Assembly (NCBI GenBank): GCA_016186915.1
Contig: JACPKU010000007.1
Location: 1-45,788 of the forward strand
DNA from: Candidatus Doudnabacteria bacterium
Lineage (GTDB): Bacteria; Patescibacteriota; Doudnabacteria; UBA920; O2-02-FULL-48-8
Direction of reading: 5' to 3'
Length of the DNA stretch: 45,788 nt
Shown here: one piece after another, positions 1-8,843 of the stretch
Position numbering within the stretch: position 1 is the stretch's first letter
Layout: each line of letters starts with the position of its first letter
Made by a program: the position numbers and the translations under genes
Notes under the pieces: model-generated
Told to the model about the DNA's origin: nothing
The model's database searches: none
What the model saw: the letters and a program-made list of their open reading frames with translations, nothing else

Positions 1-491
1 GTAGCACCCGTGTGATCAGAAAGGAAAATCCTTCCCGCGCCGGTAATCACCGTGCCTGCGGAATCAAGATGAACTAAGATACCGCTTGTTTGGGTAATTC
101 CAGTTGCGTCAACGTGGATGGCTTTGCCGGTGGTAATGGCGGCGAGGTCAGACATATCAATGCCTTTGCCAGTTGTTAATGCGCCAAGGGCGATGTCAAC
201 GCCGTTGCCAGAGGTCACTAAGGCGGCGTTGATATCCAAAGCATCCGTGGTTGTGGCCCCGGAAGCAATGGTCGTGGCGCCGGTATGCGTTGTCGAACCA
301 ATAGTGAAGGAACCAGTCGTGTTGCTGGCGCCCAAAATAAAGGCGTCAGCCGCAGCCGTGTCTATGGCCGTGCTCGTAAAGGTCAGCGTAGCCGAGGCAG
401 CGGTTGCCAAAAAAGCAAAGGCGAAAACCAAGACGGCAATCATCAAAGCTTTTTGTCTATTGTTTACAATGTATGCAGTTAATTGTTTCAT
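1..491 (-). CDS. secreted low-complexity surface/fibre-like protein, partial (C-terminus beyond window)
   Basis: Manual minus-strand translation: MKQLTAYIVNNRQKALMIAVLVFAFAFLATAASATLTFTSTAIDTAAADAFILGASNTTGSFTIGSTTHTG..., signal peptide then Thr/Ala/Gly-rich repeats, open to the window edge; absent from ORF track because no stop is in the window. Confidence 0.75.
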   Translation of the reverse strand, partial: MKQLTAYIVNNRQKALMIAVLVFAFAFLATAASATLTFTSTAIDTAAADAFILGASNTTGSFTIGSTTHTGATTIASGATTTDALDINAALVTSGNGVDIALGALTTGKGIDMSDLAAITTGKAIHVDATGITQTSGILVHLDSAGTVITGAGRIFLSDHTGA

Positions 492-865
492 TGTTTTATT
501 ATTAATTACTTATTTATTAATTATCTTTCTAACGTATAGACTTTTTGGTTATCCCTATATCGACCAAGGTTAGGGAATTATTTTATAAATAAAAACACAC
601 CTAAATAGGTATGAGTTATTTAACAAAATGAAATTTCTCCAAAGCAAGAACCTGCTCTGAAGTATTATCTATGCAGATAGAATTTAAATCTTTTTCTTTC
701 AATTTTTTATCTTTATTTGTCTTGTTTATTTAGTTTCTTAAGGTGAAGAATTATCCACAAGACACAAAAAGTGTAACACAAACATTTAAAAAAGGCAAAT
801 TTGGAATTTCTAAGCTCAAATATCTCGCAGTTTCCCCTCTCCTTCTGAAAGGAAAAAGAGTCAGA

Positions 866-1126
866 TTACAAATTCTTATAAACGTTTTTGCGATGTCTAA
901 GCCGATGTAAAATTAATCTTGACCGGTCAAAACTATAGACTAATCTATAAACGCCAATGCGTATTCGCCATGCTGGAAAACTGATTTTTAGTTTTTTAAC
1001 TCCAAGATTTGGATCCACCGGATTTTTGCGCAACACAAGAAGCAGGCCATCCGCCTGCTTCTTAATTTCTTCTGGAATACCTTTCAAGTCTTTGCGAAAC
1101 TGCGGCGTAAAAAACAGCTCGCGCAT
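866..1126 (-). CDS. RelE/ParE-type toxin
   Basis: FTPQFRKDLKGIPEEIKKQ...WRIRIGVYRLVYSFDRSRLILHRLRHRKNVY typical RelE fold motifs; adjacent small upstream partner. Confidence 0.75.
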   Translation of the reverse strand: MRELFFTPQFRKDLKGIPEEIKKQADGLLLVLRKNPVDPNLGVKKLKISFPAWRIRIGVYRLVYSFDRSRLILHRLRHRKNVYKNL

Positions 1127-1131
1127 CGGAA

Positions 1132-1341
1132 TTATATTTCCTTTAGCGAATTAGTCTTTTTCAATTTGCTTGATCGTGCTTGCTTAAAAGACAATTCCAA
1201 GCCTTTAAGAAATTCCTGGCTGAAACTTCCATGAGACTCCAAAATATCTTCTAGGGTATCCGCCAAGTCATTGCTGATCCTAAAAAGTCTATAAGCCTCT
1301 TTTGGCGCTAATTTAAATTCTGTTATATTAGTCCTGGCCAT
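1132..1341 (-). CDS. putative antitoxin partner of RelE/ParE-type toxin
   Basis: Small ORF 5 bp upstream of toxin on same strand. Confidence 0.5.
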   Translation of the reverse strand: MARTNITEFKLAPKEAYRLFRISNDLADTLEDILESHGSFSQEFLKGLELSFKQARSSKLKKTNSLKEI

Positions 1342-1398
1342 GTTCTTATATTGTTTTAGTGAATGAATACTAACACGATTAAACTCCTGGTGTCAAAA

Positions 1399-1445
1399 AG
1401 TATACGAGTTCTAAGTTAATAGTTCTTAGTTCGTAAAGTACTAAG
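1399..1445. repeat. 7-mer tandem array (AGTTCTA-like) at 3' side of four-helix-bundle gene
   Basis: agttcta agttaat agttctt agttcgtaa agtacta agttata. Confidence 0.7.
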
Positions 1446-1790
1446 TTATAAAGTCTTAATCAGCCCCGAGATCAATTTTGAGATTTCTACTGTTGCTCTG
1501 TAAATATGCTCGAATTGATCCTTTGTTATATAGCCTAATTCCAAAGCAATATAAGCCATAGATCTGACTTCTGCACAAGAACCCTTGGCTATATACAGAA
1601 ACTTTCTGAATTCTTTATTGCCTTTTCTTTCGAATCCTTCGGCAATATTATTTGACATGCTGACCACGGCACTCCTGATTTGATCGCGGAAACTGAAGTC
1701 GCGATTATCTTTAAAAACTTGGTAAACATAAATCGCCAAGTCCCTAGACTTCTGCCACGAGATTATATCTTCAAATTTTTCTATCACCAT
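1446..1790 (-). CDS. four-helix-bundle protein (23S rRNA IVS / TIGR02436 type)
   Basis: FEDIISWQKSRDLAIYVYQVF...FRDQIRSAVVSMSNNIAEGFERKGNKEFRKFLYIAKGSCAEVRSM hallmark motifs. Confidence 0.9.
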   Translation of the reverse strand: MVIEKFEDIISWQKSRDLAIYVYQVFKDNRDFSFRDQIRSAVVSMSNNIAEGFERKGNKEFRKFLYIAKGSCAEVRSMAYIALELGYITKDQFEHIYRATVEISKLISGLIKTL

Positions 1791-1796
1791 ATAACT

Positions 1797-1832
1797 TTAT
1801 GAACTTAGAACTTAGAACTTAGAACTCAGAAC
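1797..1832. repeat. 7-mer tandem array (GAACTTA, inverse of the other flank)
   Basis: gaacttagaacttagaacttagaactcagaactt. Confidence 0.75.
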
Positions 1833-1835
1833 TTT

Positions 1836-2582
1836 CTATTTGATAACATCCTCTAATAACTTCACGCCCTCTTCGTAAGATAAGCCGTGAGTTCTAAAAA
1901 CCAACGCCCCAATACCCGGGTTAGGGGTGCTTAAGATAGCCGCCGGCCTGCCCGCCGAAGCTTCAGCGAAGGCGGGATCTCCATTCCCGTCTGCTTCCAC
2001 GGTATTTTTAATGATGTAGGCGGTATAAGGCACGAAACTGCCGCTGGGAATAGTGATGGTTTGCTCGACCGTGATCTCTACGACCGGGTCTTGATCAGTC
2101 AGGTGCAGCTTCAATTTATTCCCGACATTTTCAAACCAAGCAGTCTTAAACAAGACAAGACCTAAGTCTGGGCAGTTTTTATACCCCGTGGTGGCATAGC
2201 CAAAATCGAGATTGGAACTGTTCTGAAACGTGCCCACCGCCAAGAAGCCTTCGGAACATTCATATGTTTCTACCCTGACCTCACCGAAACTCGCCGGATA
2301 GGTAAACTCAAATTCGTATTCGGGATTTCTGTAGATTTTCTTGTCCGCCGACTCACTTAAGACAGGGGGCGCCTGAATGTCGCCAACAGTTGCGGGCTCA
2401 CCTTCCTGCGGCACTGAATTTTGATCAGAAGGCTGGGACCCGATCTCGTAAGTTTTTTGCTCGCCCAAAATATCTTGGTTGGGATTCCCAGCTTGGTTAT
2501 TTTTATAAAAATTTAAACCCGCGGCAATCGCGATAACTGCCAGAACCCCTAACCACATTATAATTTTATTTTTGGGAGTCAT
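1836..2582 (-). CDS. membrane-anchored hypothetical protein containing in-frame repeat-derived peptide
   Basis: N-terminal TM helix; contains DPAFAEASAGRP encoded by palindromic repeat. Confidence 0.65.
   Translation of the reverse strand: MTPKNKIIMWLGVLAVIAIAAGLNFYKNNQAGNPNQDILGEQKTYEIGSQPSDQNSVPQEGEPATVGDIQAPPVLSESADKKIYRNPEYEFEFTYPASFGEVRVETYECSEGFLAVGTFQNSSNLDFGYATTGYKNCPDLGLVLFKTAWFENVGNKLKLHLTDQDPVVEITVEQTITIPSGSFVPYTAYIIKNTVEADGNGDPAFAEASAGRPAAILSTPNPGIGALVFRTHGLSYEEGVKLLEDVIK
1947..1976. repeat. palindromic repeat inside CDS (cctgcccgccgaagcttcagcgaaggcggg)
   Basis: CCTGCCCGCC...GGCGGG hairpin; related copy at 18911-18945. Confidence 0.75.
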
Positions 2583-2610
2583 GTTAAGTAATAAGAATTG
2601 TTAGTTGCTT

Positions 2611-2640
2611 CGCAATCCTGATGACAATCAGGATCTCTTT
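2611..2640. repeat. palindrome cgcaatcctgatgacaatcaggatctcttt, 3' flank of GIY-YIG gene 1
   Basis: near-identical copy at 2995-3024. Confidence 0.8.
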
Positions 2641-2930
2641 ACAAACTCTTCGTATAAGTCTTTCCATTCTGGGTTATACTTTTCGATTAGCTCTATTTTC
2701 CATTGTCTGTGCCAATTTTTAATTTGTCTTTCCCGTTCTAACGCCTGTTCTACCGTCTCACACGGTTCAAAGTATACAAGCTTCGTCAAATTGTATTTCT
2801 TGGTAAAGCCTTCTACTAACTTCCGTTTATGTTGATCAATTCTTTCCAGACCATAACCTGAACTGCCTGTATATAACACGGTATTCGTCTTATTCGTCAT
2901 TATATAGATCGCGGGTTCTCGGTCGTCCAT
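2628..2930 (-). CDS. solo GIY-YIG endonuclease domain protein
   Basis: IYIMTNKTNTVLYTGSSGYGLERIDQHKRKLVEGFTKKYNLTKLVYFE...ALEREKQIKNWHR-type motif; start moved to 2930 because upstream codons are repeat-derived. Confidence 0.85.
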   Translation of the reverse strand: MDDREPAIYIMTNKTNTVLYTGSSGYGLERIDQHKRKLVEGFTKKYNLTKLVYFEPCETVEQALERERQIKNWHRQWKIELIEKYNPEWKDLYEEFVKRS

Positions 2931-2940
2931 AATTTTTTGA

Positions 2941-3056
2941 GATGCTGAATTAAATTCAGCATTACGTGAGAGAGTCAGGGTTCGTCCCTCCTCCCGCAAT
3001 CCTGATGTCATTCAGGATCTCTTTCTTTGAGACCCTGAATCAAGTTCAGGGTTGCG
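2941..3056. repeat. cluster of three palindromes on 5' side of GIY-YIG gene 1
   Basis: gatgctgaattaaattcagcattacg; cgcaatcctgatgtcattcaggatctcttt; gaccctgaatcaagttcagggttgcg. Confidence 0.75.
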
Positions 3057-3128
3057 TAAGAGTGTTCAGGATTGCGAAAAAGTCTTCTATTCTAACTTTA
3101 CAAACTCAGAACTTAGAACTTTATTAAC

Positions 3129-3875
3129 TCAGAACTTATTTCTTAGCCTTTGAATCTCGGCCTCATAAATCTCGTAGCTCTCCGGATGCGCTTCTTGGGC
3201 CTTTTGCCACTGCTCGATTGCTCCACTTATGTCGCCAATGCTTTCCAAATACCCAGCAAAGCTGGTAAAGATATCGGTCTTTTCCTTTACCGCTGCTTCA
3301 GCCAAGGCATATAAGTCCCGAATTTCAGATTCCGACCAATCTAATTTTTCCACGGCCAACAGCAGATACCGTCTCCAAGCGTCGGGATTATTCGGCAGGA
3401 GCTCCAAAGATTTTTGAATGCTTGCTTCCGCTTGTTGGTAGTTTCCCATTTCAAAGTAAACTTGGTATAAGTGGACATAAATATTAAAGTTTTCCGGATT
3501 AACCTCGGCCGCTTGAATAAAAACATCCCTGGCCTCGGCCAGCTTGCCTAATCCAGACAGCTGGACGGCCTTGTAAACCAAAGCGTCGGATTTTTCTTGA
3601 TTATCTTTGGCTTCGGCAATAAATCTCTCGGCCTCAACCAAACGGTCTTCGTAAACCTTGCGGTCTTCGTCGCTTAGCTTGCGGTCCACTTCCTCAATGA
3701 AACTGGTTTGCTTCTGTTGCTCCTGCCAAACCGTAAAGCCTATGACTGCGCCGAGTAAAATAATAGCAATTAGGATTCCAAAAATAAGTTGTTTATTTCC
3801 GCCAATAGATTTTGCGCCAGCCGGAGGCTCAACCTTCGGCTGAAGTCCGCCCCCGGCGGACATTTCTTCGTTCAT
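3129..3875 (-). CDS. membrane-anchored TPR-repeat protein
   Basis: One TM helix then TPR-like repeats (AVQLSGLGKLAEARDVFIQAAEVNPENFNIYVHLYQVYFEMGNYQQAEASIQKSLELLPNNPDAW). Confidence 0.8.
   Translation of the reverse strand: MNEEMSAGGGLQPKVEPPAGAKSIGGNKQLIFGILIAIILLGAVIGFTVWQEQQKQTSFIEEVDRKLSDEDRKVYEDRLVEAERFIAEAKDNQEKSDALVYKAVQLSGLGKLAEARDVFIQAAEVNPENFNIYVHLYQVYFEMGNYQQAEASIQKSLELLPNNPDAWRRYLLLAVEKLDWSESEIRDLYALAEAAVKEKTDIFTSFAGYLESIGDISGAIEQWQKAQEAHPESYEIYEAEIQRLRNKF
3797..3863. repeat. dispersed repeat overlapping N-terminal codons of TPR gene
   Basis: ttccgccaatagattttgcgccagccggaggct..ccttcggctgaagtccgcccccggcggaca, similar to 8253-8322. Confidence 0.7.
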
Positions 3876-4000
3876 AAATTATTCATTTAATTGCCTGACA
3901 ATTTTAGCAAAAAAGCTGGATCTTTTCAAGCATAAATTCAACGGGTTGTCATTCTGAACGCAACCTTTTCCTCCTTGTCATCGCGAACTTTTTTCCATTC

Positions 4001-4139
4001 TCCCATCCCCGCTGAGGATTCTGACGGGTTGGGCGGGGATCTAATCCTCGATCAGGTCGAGGTAAGATCCTCGATTACTTGCCCAACCCTCACCTCGGGG
4101 ATGGGCAGGAGGGAGGGAAATCCTCTCCTCGGGGATGGG
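4001..4139. repeat. solitary nested palindromic element of the CATCCCCG/CGGGGAT family
   Basis: CCCATCCCCGctGAGG...GGGTTGGGC..GGATCT.../...AGATCC..GCCCAACCC..CCTCGGGGATGGG nested complementary arms. Confidence 0.8.
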
Positions 4140-4224
4140 TGGAAAGTAGGATGGCAATAGTTTCTTAAATTATACCAAATCAAAACCGCCCGATCGGCTG
4201 ACTAGGCGGTAATGTCAAAAATAT

Positions 4225-4485
4225 TTATTGCGGCAGTTCGATGCCGAGTTTGGCCGCGGCCTGTTTGGCCCACTTTTCCAGAACTTCCAGCCGGCGGTGG
4301 ATGACGATATGCTCATCGCGAAAATCTTTGACCAGCTTGGCCAGGTTGTCAATTGATGTTTGGAGAATTCTGACTTGGCTTTCCAGATCGTCGAATCTTT
4401 CAGCAACTAAACGAAACCCTTCGTCCATTTCCTTTCGGCCAGCCAAAGACTCAGTCAGCAATTTTATGTCTTCTTTAGTAAGCAT
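4225..4485 (-). CDS. small coiled-coil protein
   Basis: Heptad-rich (FRLVAERFDDLESQVRILQTSIDNLAKLV). Confidence 0.6.
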   Translation of the reverse strand: MLTKEDIKLLTESLAGRKEMDEGFRLVAERFDDLESQVRILQTSIDNLAKLVKDFRDEHIVIHRRLEVLEKWAKQAAAKLGIELPQ

Positions 4486-4561
4486 AGCGCCCTTTTAAAG
4501 ATTACCTTCCTAATTCATGGTAAATAAATTTTAGTCGCGAAAAAACGCTTTGTCAATAGCA

Positions 4562-4590
4562 AAACCCCGCGCCTGGCTGGCGCGGGGTTA
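4562..4590 (-). terminator. hairpin terminator after S-layer-like gene
   Basis: AACCCCGCGCC-agcca-GGCGCGGGGTTTT on minus strand. Confidence 0.75.
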
Positions 4591-4631
4591 GGACAATTAT
4601 TCTCGTAATTGCGAACGGTTGAACTAACTTG

Positions 4632-7600
4632 TTAGTTAGTCATTGTGTTCGACGTGGTCGGCAAGAACTTGAGCAAGTGATTGTTGACCCAGTCAAGAGT
4701 GCCGGTGTCGTGGTTGGCCGCTGACATATCGCTCCAGACGAATGTTGCGTCGTCTGCAGTAAGATCATTGTCATTGGTCAGGTATGCGGCGGAGTCAACG
4801 TGCGCCAAGTTGGAGCCAATGTAGGTGGACACGTATTCTCCAGTGGAGATTGCGCCACCTGCGGTTACCCGAACTTCATAGGTCTTAGCGCCGCTCACGG
4901 TTTCTTCCACGTTAAGATCGGCTTTGGTGCCGACGGTAATGAGAAGTTCGCAAGTCGTGTCTGACGCATCGCAATCAGCGTCTGCGCCTTCATCAGAGTT
5001 CTGGAATATTTCCGCGGCTGTAACTTGAGTGTTACCACCGCTGGTGACATCCCATATGCTTGGAACGGTCAAAACCGGATCAAGGCTCTTGCTGATGTAG
5101 ATCAAAACGTCCTTCCAAGCCACTGAACCGGTGCCATTGGTATTCACTGTGAACTTGGCAATGGTCCTGGTGCCAGCTGTTAAGGCGGTGGAAGGCAGGT
5201 TTTCGTAGGTCACGGTCGGTACGGCTTTGTAGACGTACATCACGTTGCCTGCTGGATCAGCCGAAGCTTCAGTGACTGCTGCTGAGACACCTTGTGAATT
5301 TCTGCGGGTGGCAGAAGTCAAGGTGGTCAGAAGCGAGGAACCGGTAGTGCCTGCGCCCACACCTACGCTGGCCATAGTCAGTTCAACTTTCAGCACAACA
5401 TTGTTGTTGGCATCCACAGGCACTGACACATTGTTGAAGGTTGTGGTAGCGGCTGCGGGCTTGCTGGCAACTGTCGTGCCGTCAGCTTTCTTTAGGGTGA
5501 CGGTTGAGACAGCTGAAACATTGGCGATTGTGAAGGTGATGTCTGTGACGGTAAAGCCGTCATAGAGCGATTCAAACTTCCATGCGCCAGAGACCACGGT
5601 GCCGGAATCATCAACCAAGGCGGAAACCGGGGCCGAAGCGTCTTTCGACACTGTCAGGGTTCCAGCTTCAACGGTGATGGTTTGCCCGGTCGCGCCATTG
5701 TCAGTAGCAACGGCGTCGGAGTCAGTGTCGGCATAGACAGTAGTACCAGATTGAGCAGTGATACCAGTGACACGCATGTAAGTAATCATGGTGTCGTCAC
5801 TGCCGGCAGCAGTGATGCTTGAACCAATGGTGGCCCAAACTTCTACGGTCATGCTGCCGTCTATCGGAAGCGTTTCGCTGACTGACCAGGAGTTGGCCAT
5901 GGAGGTGATTGAACCGTCAGCTACCGTTCCTTTGATGGAACTGGTCTTGCCACCGTATTTAAGAAACACGTTGGTCAGATCGTCTGATGGGTCAAACGTA
6001 TCATTGCCCACAAAACCGATGGCCATGGTGTTGAGGTTCACAGCTTCAGTGGCATTTCCCGTAAGGTCAAACGAAGCCAGCTTGTAAGAGCTTTGAGGTG
6101 CAACCGTGCTCTGGTTTGGATAGCTTGGAGTTGAAGCCAAAGCGATCGAGCCAGAAGCAATGGTTAAGCTGTTGGCATTAACGTTCGCGGAAGGAACATC
6201 CAGGGTGCCCAAGGAAACCTGCGGCACCGCGTTGTTGAGAGTAGCGCCGCCAACCAAGGCCACTTGTACTGTGGTCGTAGTTAAGAGCGCGATTTGATCG
6301 GTGCCTTCATTGTCAAAGATGTCGGCACGGAATTCCACGGTGGCCGGGGTTCCAGGGTTAACCAAAAAGTTAACCGTGAAGCTTTGGCCGGTCGCGGCGG
6401 CATCAGCGGCAGCCACATGAGTGGTTGAGCCATATTGCGCGCCGTTGATCATGACGCGGCCATTGCGGAAGGTGTTGTCGGCATCAGTGCCGTTCACATC
6501 AATACCCACAGTCAGGGTTTCCAATTTCACTGCTTCGCCATAGACCGTAACGGTCCAGGTGCCCAATGAAACATCCGATCCGCCAACAGTCACATTTTGT
6601 GATTGTGAGTTGGAGGCCTTGACCACAGTCACAGTGCCGGCGTTAACCGTAAAGGCAGCTGGATCATATGGGAAGGCATCACCCGTGGCCGTAACAATCG
6701 GAGCGGCATTGTATTGGGTGTCAATCACGCGGATATCGTAAGCGCCGCGCAGCGACATTTGGACCGTGCGTCCGGAGCCGCCGATGACGTCAGCGATAAC
6801 TTTGAGCACGCGGGAACCGGTGGTCAAAGTTTTGCTTAGGGTGAAGGTAACATAGCCGTTGCCATCCAAGGCTGCTTGGGAGGCTATTTCCACGCCATCA
6901 ACAAACAATCGGAAGTTCTTGATGTCTACTGATTGAATGGAACCAATTTGGCGCAAAGCCAAACGATTCAGAGTAACATCGCGAGTGGTAACAGAGACAG
7001 TGCCCTGCCAGACATTGATGTCAGTGCCAGGATCTGTGTCGCCAGAGCCGGTAGGCGCAGTGCTTAAGTCAGCGCCTGCCAAAGTGGCGGTGGCGATGGA
7101 GTGGTTGTTGCCAGCAACTGGCAAGCCACCGACTGAGCCGGACGAGAGAGTCACGGCAGTCAATTTCACGCCCACGGTTTCACCGGCGGTAGCGGCCATG
7201 TCAGCTCGGGCAGAAACTGTCTTGGTGCCTGAAACTGAGAACAGACCGCCTGAATTGCTGAAGTTGATCACGCTGCCGGAGGTAACAGAAGCGGCATCAG
7301 TAACTCTGACATCGCCGTCAAACAAATAAACGTTGGTCAGCGAGGTGTCAGCTGAAATGCCGGTTCGCTGCATGGTAACGGCGGTTACAGTGCCAGAGCC
7401 TGAGAACACGAAGTTCGCCAGGACCGCTTGGGATTCGTCGTTGATTAGAGTGGAAGCAGCGGGACCGGACAGCGAAACGTTAAGAGATCCTGTGGGGGTG
7501 GAAACGCTGGCACAAGTGCCGCGAGCTTCCACCAGTCCTTCGTCCGTGGCTGCGAGGTCAGCAGAGTTGGCAGTCACGACTTTGGCCAAACTAAAGCCAT

Positions 7601-8171
7601 GGGAGTTAAAGACGCTCATAGAAGCGATGCCTTTGCGTCCAGTGGCAGTCATTTGCCAAATGGTGCCGGAAGCGTTGACCAGCACGCCTGCACTGTGGCG
7701 TTCGGTGGCGGACTCGAGATTGGCGCCGGTGGGCAGGTCAGCAAAAGTGTTGACTGCCGCGGACATGATGTTAGCAAAGCTAAAACCCAGTCCGGTAAAC
7801 ACCGAGCCGGAAACGAATCCTCGCTTTTGTCCGTTGGCTACTAAGTAGACCAAGGGATCAGAAGGCCCCTTGACTAAAGAGCCGTCTGCGTAGACCTGAA
7901 TGGGACCTACTGGCAGAGTGGCATCTTCAGAGTTAGCGGCAACCACTTGACCGAAGTTATTCCCGTGAGAGGTAAAAACTTCCGCGGAAGTGTAACCCCG
8001 CTTCTGTCCGCCGGTCACCAAATAAACGGTGCCCGACTCATTGATCAGACAGTTGTCGCCATGAGGAGCAGCAAAAGCTACAGGCAAAGCAAATAATGAC
8101 ACACTCCACAAAATCATGGAGATGGCCAATCCGCCTGCCAAGCCTCTGCGTGCTTGAATAGATAATTGCAT
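4632..8171 (-). CDS. large secreted S-layer-like protein with N-terminal KRG(Y/F) repeats
   Basis: Signal peptide; repeats VYLVTGGQKRGYTSAEVFTSHG / VYLVANGQKRGFVSGSVFTGLG / IWQMTATGRKGIASMSVFNSHG; Thr/Ser/Val-rich beta domains; gene preceded by AGGAGAAAATA. Confidence 0.75.
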   Translation of the reverse strand: MQLSIQARRGLAGGLAISMILWSVSLFALPVAFAAPHGDNCLINESGTVYLVTGGQKRGYTSAEVFTSHGNNFGQVVAANSEDATLPVGPIQVYADGSLVKGPSDPLVYLVANGQKRGFVSGSVFTGLGFSFANIMSAAVNTFADLPTGANLESATERHSAGVLVNASGTIWQMTATGRKGIASMSVFNSHGFSLAKVVTANSADLAATDEGLVEARGTCASVSTPTGSLNVSLSGPAASTLINDESQAVLANFVFSGSGTVTAVTMQRTGISADTSLTNVYLFDGDVRVTDAASVTSGSVINFSNSGGLFSVSGTKTVSARADMAATAGETVGVKLTAVTLSSGSVGGLPVAGNNHSIATATLAGADLSTAPTGSGDTDPGTDINVWQGTVSVTTRDVTLNRLALRQIGSIQSVDIKNFRLFVDGVEIASQAALDGNGYVTFTLSKTLTTGSRVLKVIADVIGGSGRTVQMSLRGAYDIRVIDTQYNAAPIVTATGDAFPYDPAAFTVNAGTVTVVKASNSQSQNVTVGGSDVSLGTWTVTVYGEAVKLETLTVGIDVNGTDADNTFRNGRVMINGAQYGSTTHVAAADAAATGQSFTVNFLVNPGTPATVEFRADIFDNEGTDQIALLTTTTVQVALVGGATLNNAVPQVSLGTLDVPSANVNANSLTIASGSIALASTPSYPNQSTVAPQSSYKLASFDLTGNATEAVNLNTMAIGFVGNDTFDPSDDLTNVFLKYGGKTSSIKGTVADGSITSMANSWSVSETLPIDGSMTVEVWATIGSSITAAGSDDTMITYMRVTGITAQSGTTVYADTDSDAVATDNGATGQTITVEAGTLTVSKDASAPVSALVDDSGTVVSGAWKFESLYDGFTVTDITFTIANVSAVSTVTLKKADGTTVASKPAAATTTFNNVSVPVDANNNVVLKVELTMASVGVGAGTTGSSLLTTLTSATRRNSQGVSAAVTEASADPAGNVMYVYKAVPTVTYENLPSTALTAGTRTIAKFTVNTNGTGSVAWKDVLIYISKSLDPVLTVPSIWDVTSGGNTQVTAAEIFQNSDEGADADCDASDTTCELLITVGTKADLNVEETVSGAKTYEVRVTAGGAISTGEYVSTYIGSNLAHVDSAAYLTNDNDLTADDATFVWSDMSAANHDTGTLDWVNNHLLKFLPTTSNTMTN

Positions 8172-8252
8172 TATTTTCTCCTGTTTATAGAAATCTTAAG
8201 AAACGATTAATTAATAGTTCATATGAGACCATCAATTACCATTTCATTCGAT

Positions 8253-8322
8253 TTTCCGCCAGAGGTTTTTGCGCCAGCCAGGGGCTGGCCAGCCTTCGGC
8301 TGGGATCCGCTTTTGGCGGACA
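8253..8322. repeat. dispersed repeat, second copy of the 3797-3863 family
   Basis: ttttccgccagaggtttttgcgccagcc...ccttcggctgggatccgcttttggcgga. Confidence 0.7.
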
Positions 8323-8769
8323 ATAAACATTCTTTCGTTAATTCTTTATGGATACCTGTTGTCCAGATTAATGACAAAGACCGACCGTGCCCTGAACCGG
8401 AAACGTTAGTGACTGATTTCGGGCCAGTGTCTTCTTAAGACAACAAATATAATCCATAATCTAAGACGTTGTTTGCCAATGAAAGTTACAAGCCAAGTAT
8501 GGGCTTGAGGCATTCATGCAAACCCTCAAAAATCAAGGTTAAAACCTAAAAATAACACAAAAACACCGCAGTAAACTTCGAGTTTAGCTGAGGCAGATTA
8601 TGTGGATAATCTTTGAGATTTCAACAACTTCATCTTTGAGTATCCAAATTATAAAGATAATCTACTGTCTTGTCAAGTTTGAGTAAATTTGTTAGAATCT
8701 TCAAAGAATGTGCGAAAGTAGCACAAATGGTAGTGCACCTTGCCTTCCCCGCCTGCCAAGGCCTTTGGT

Positions 8770-8843
8770 GCGGGATTAGTATAGTGGTAGTACATCACCC
8801 TTCCAAGGTGAGAGGACGGGTTCAAGTCCCGTATCCCGCTCCA
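8770..8843 (+). tRNA. tRNA-Gly (anticodon TCC), CCA encoded
   Basis: GCGGGAT...cacc CTTCCAA ggtg...GGTTCAAGTCCC...ATCCCGC T CCA. Confidence 0.9.

Noticed and set aside
118-573. 151-aa plus-strand ORF
   Set aside because: Low-complexity shadow of the minus-strand secreted protein, which has a clear signal peptide.
5245-7848. Plus-strand ORFs inside the S-layer gene
   Set aside because: Antisense shadows with P/V/T-rich composition and no recognisable motifs or SD.
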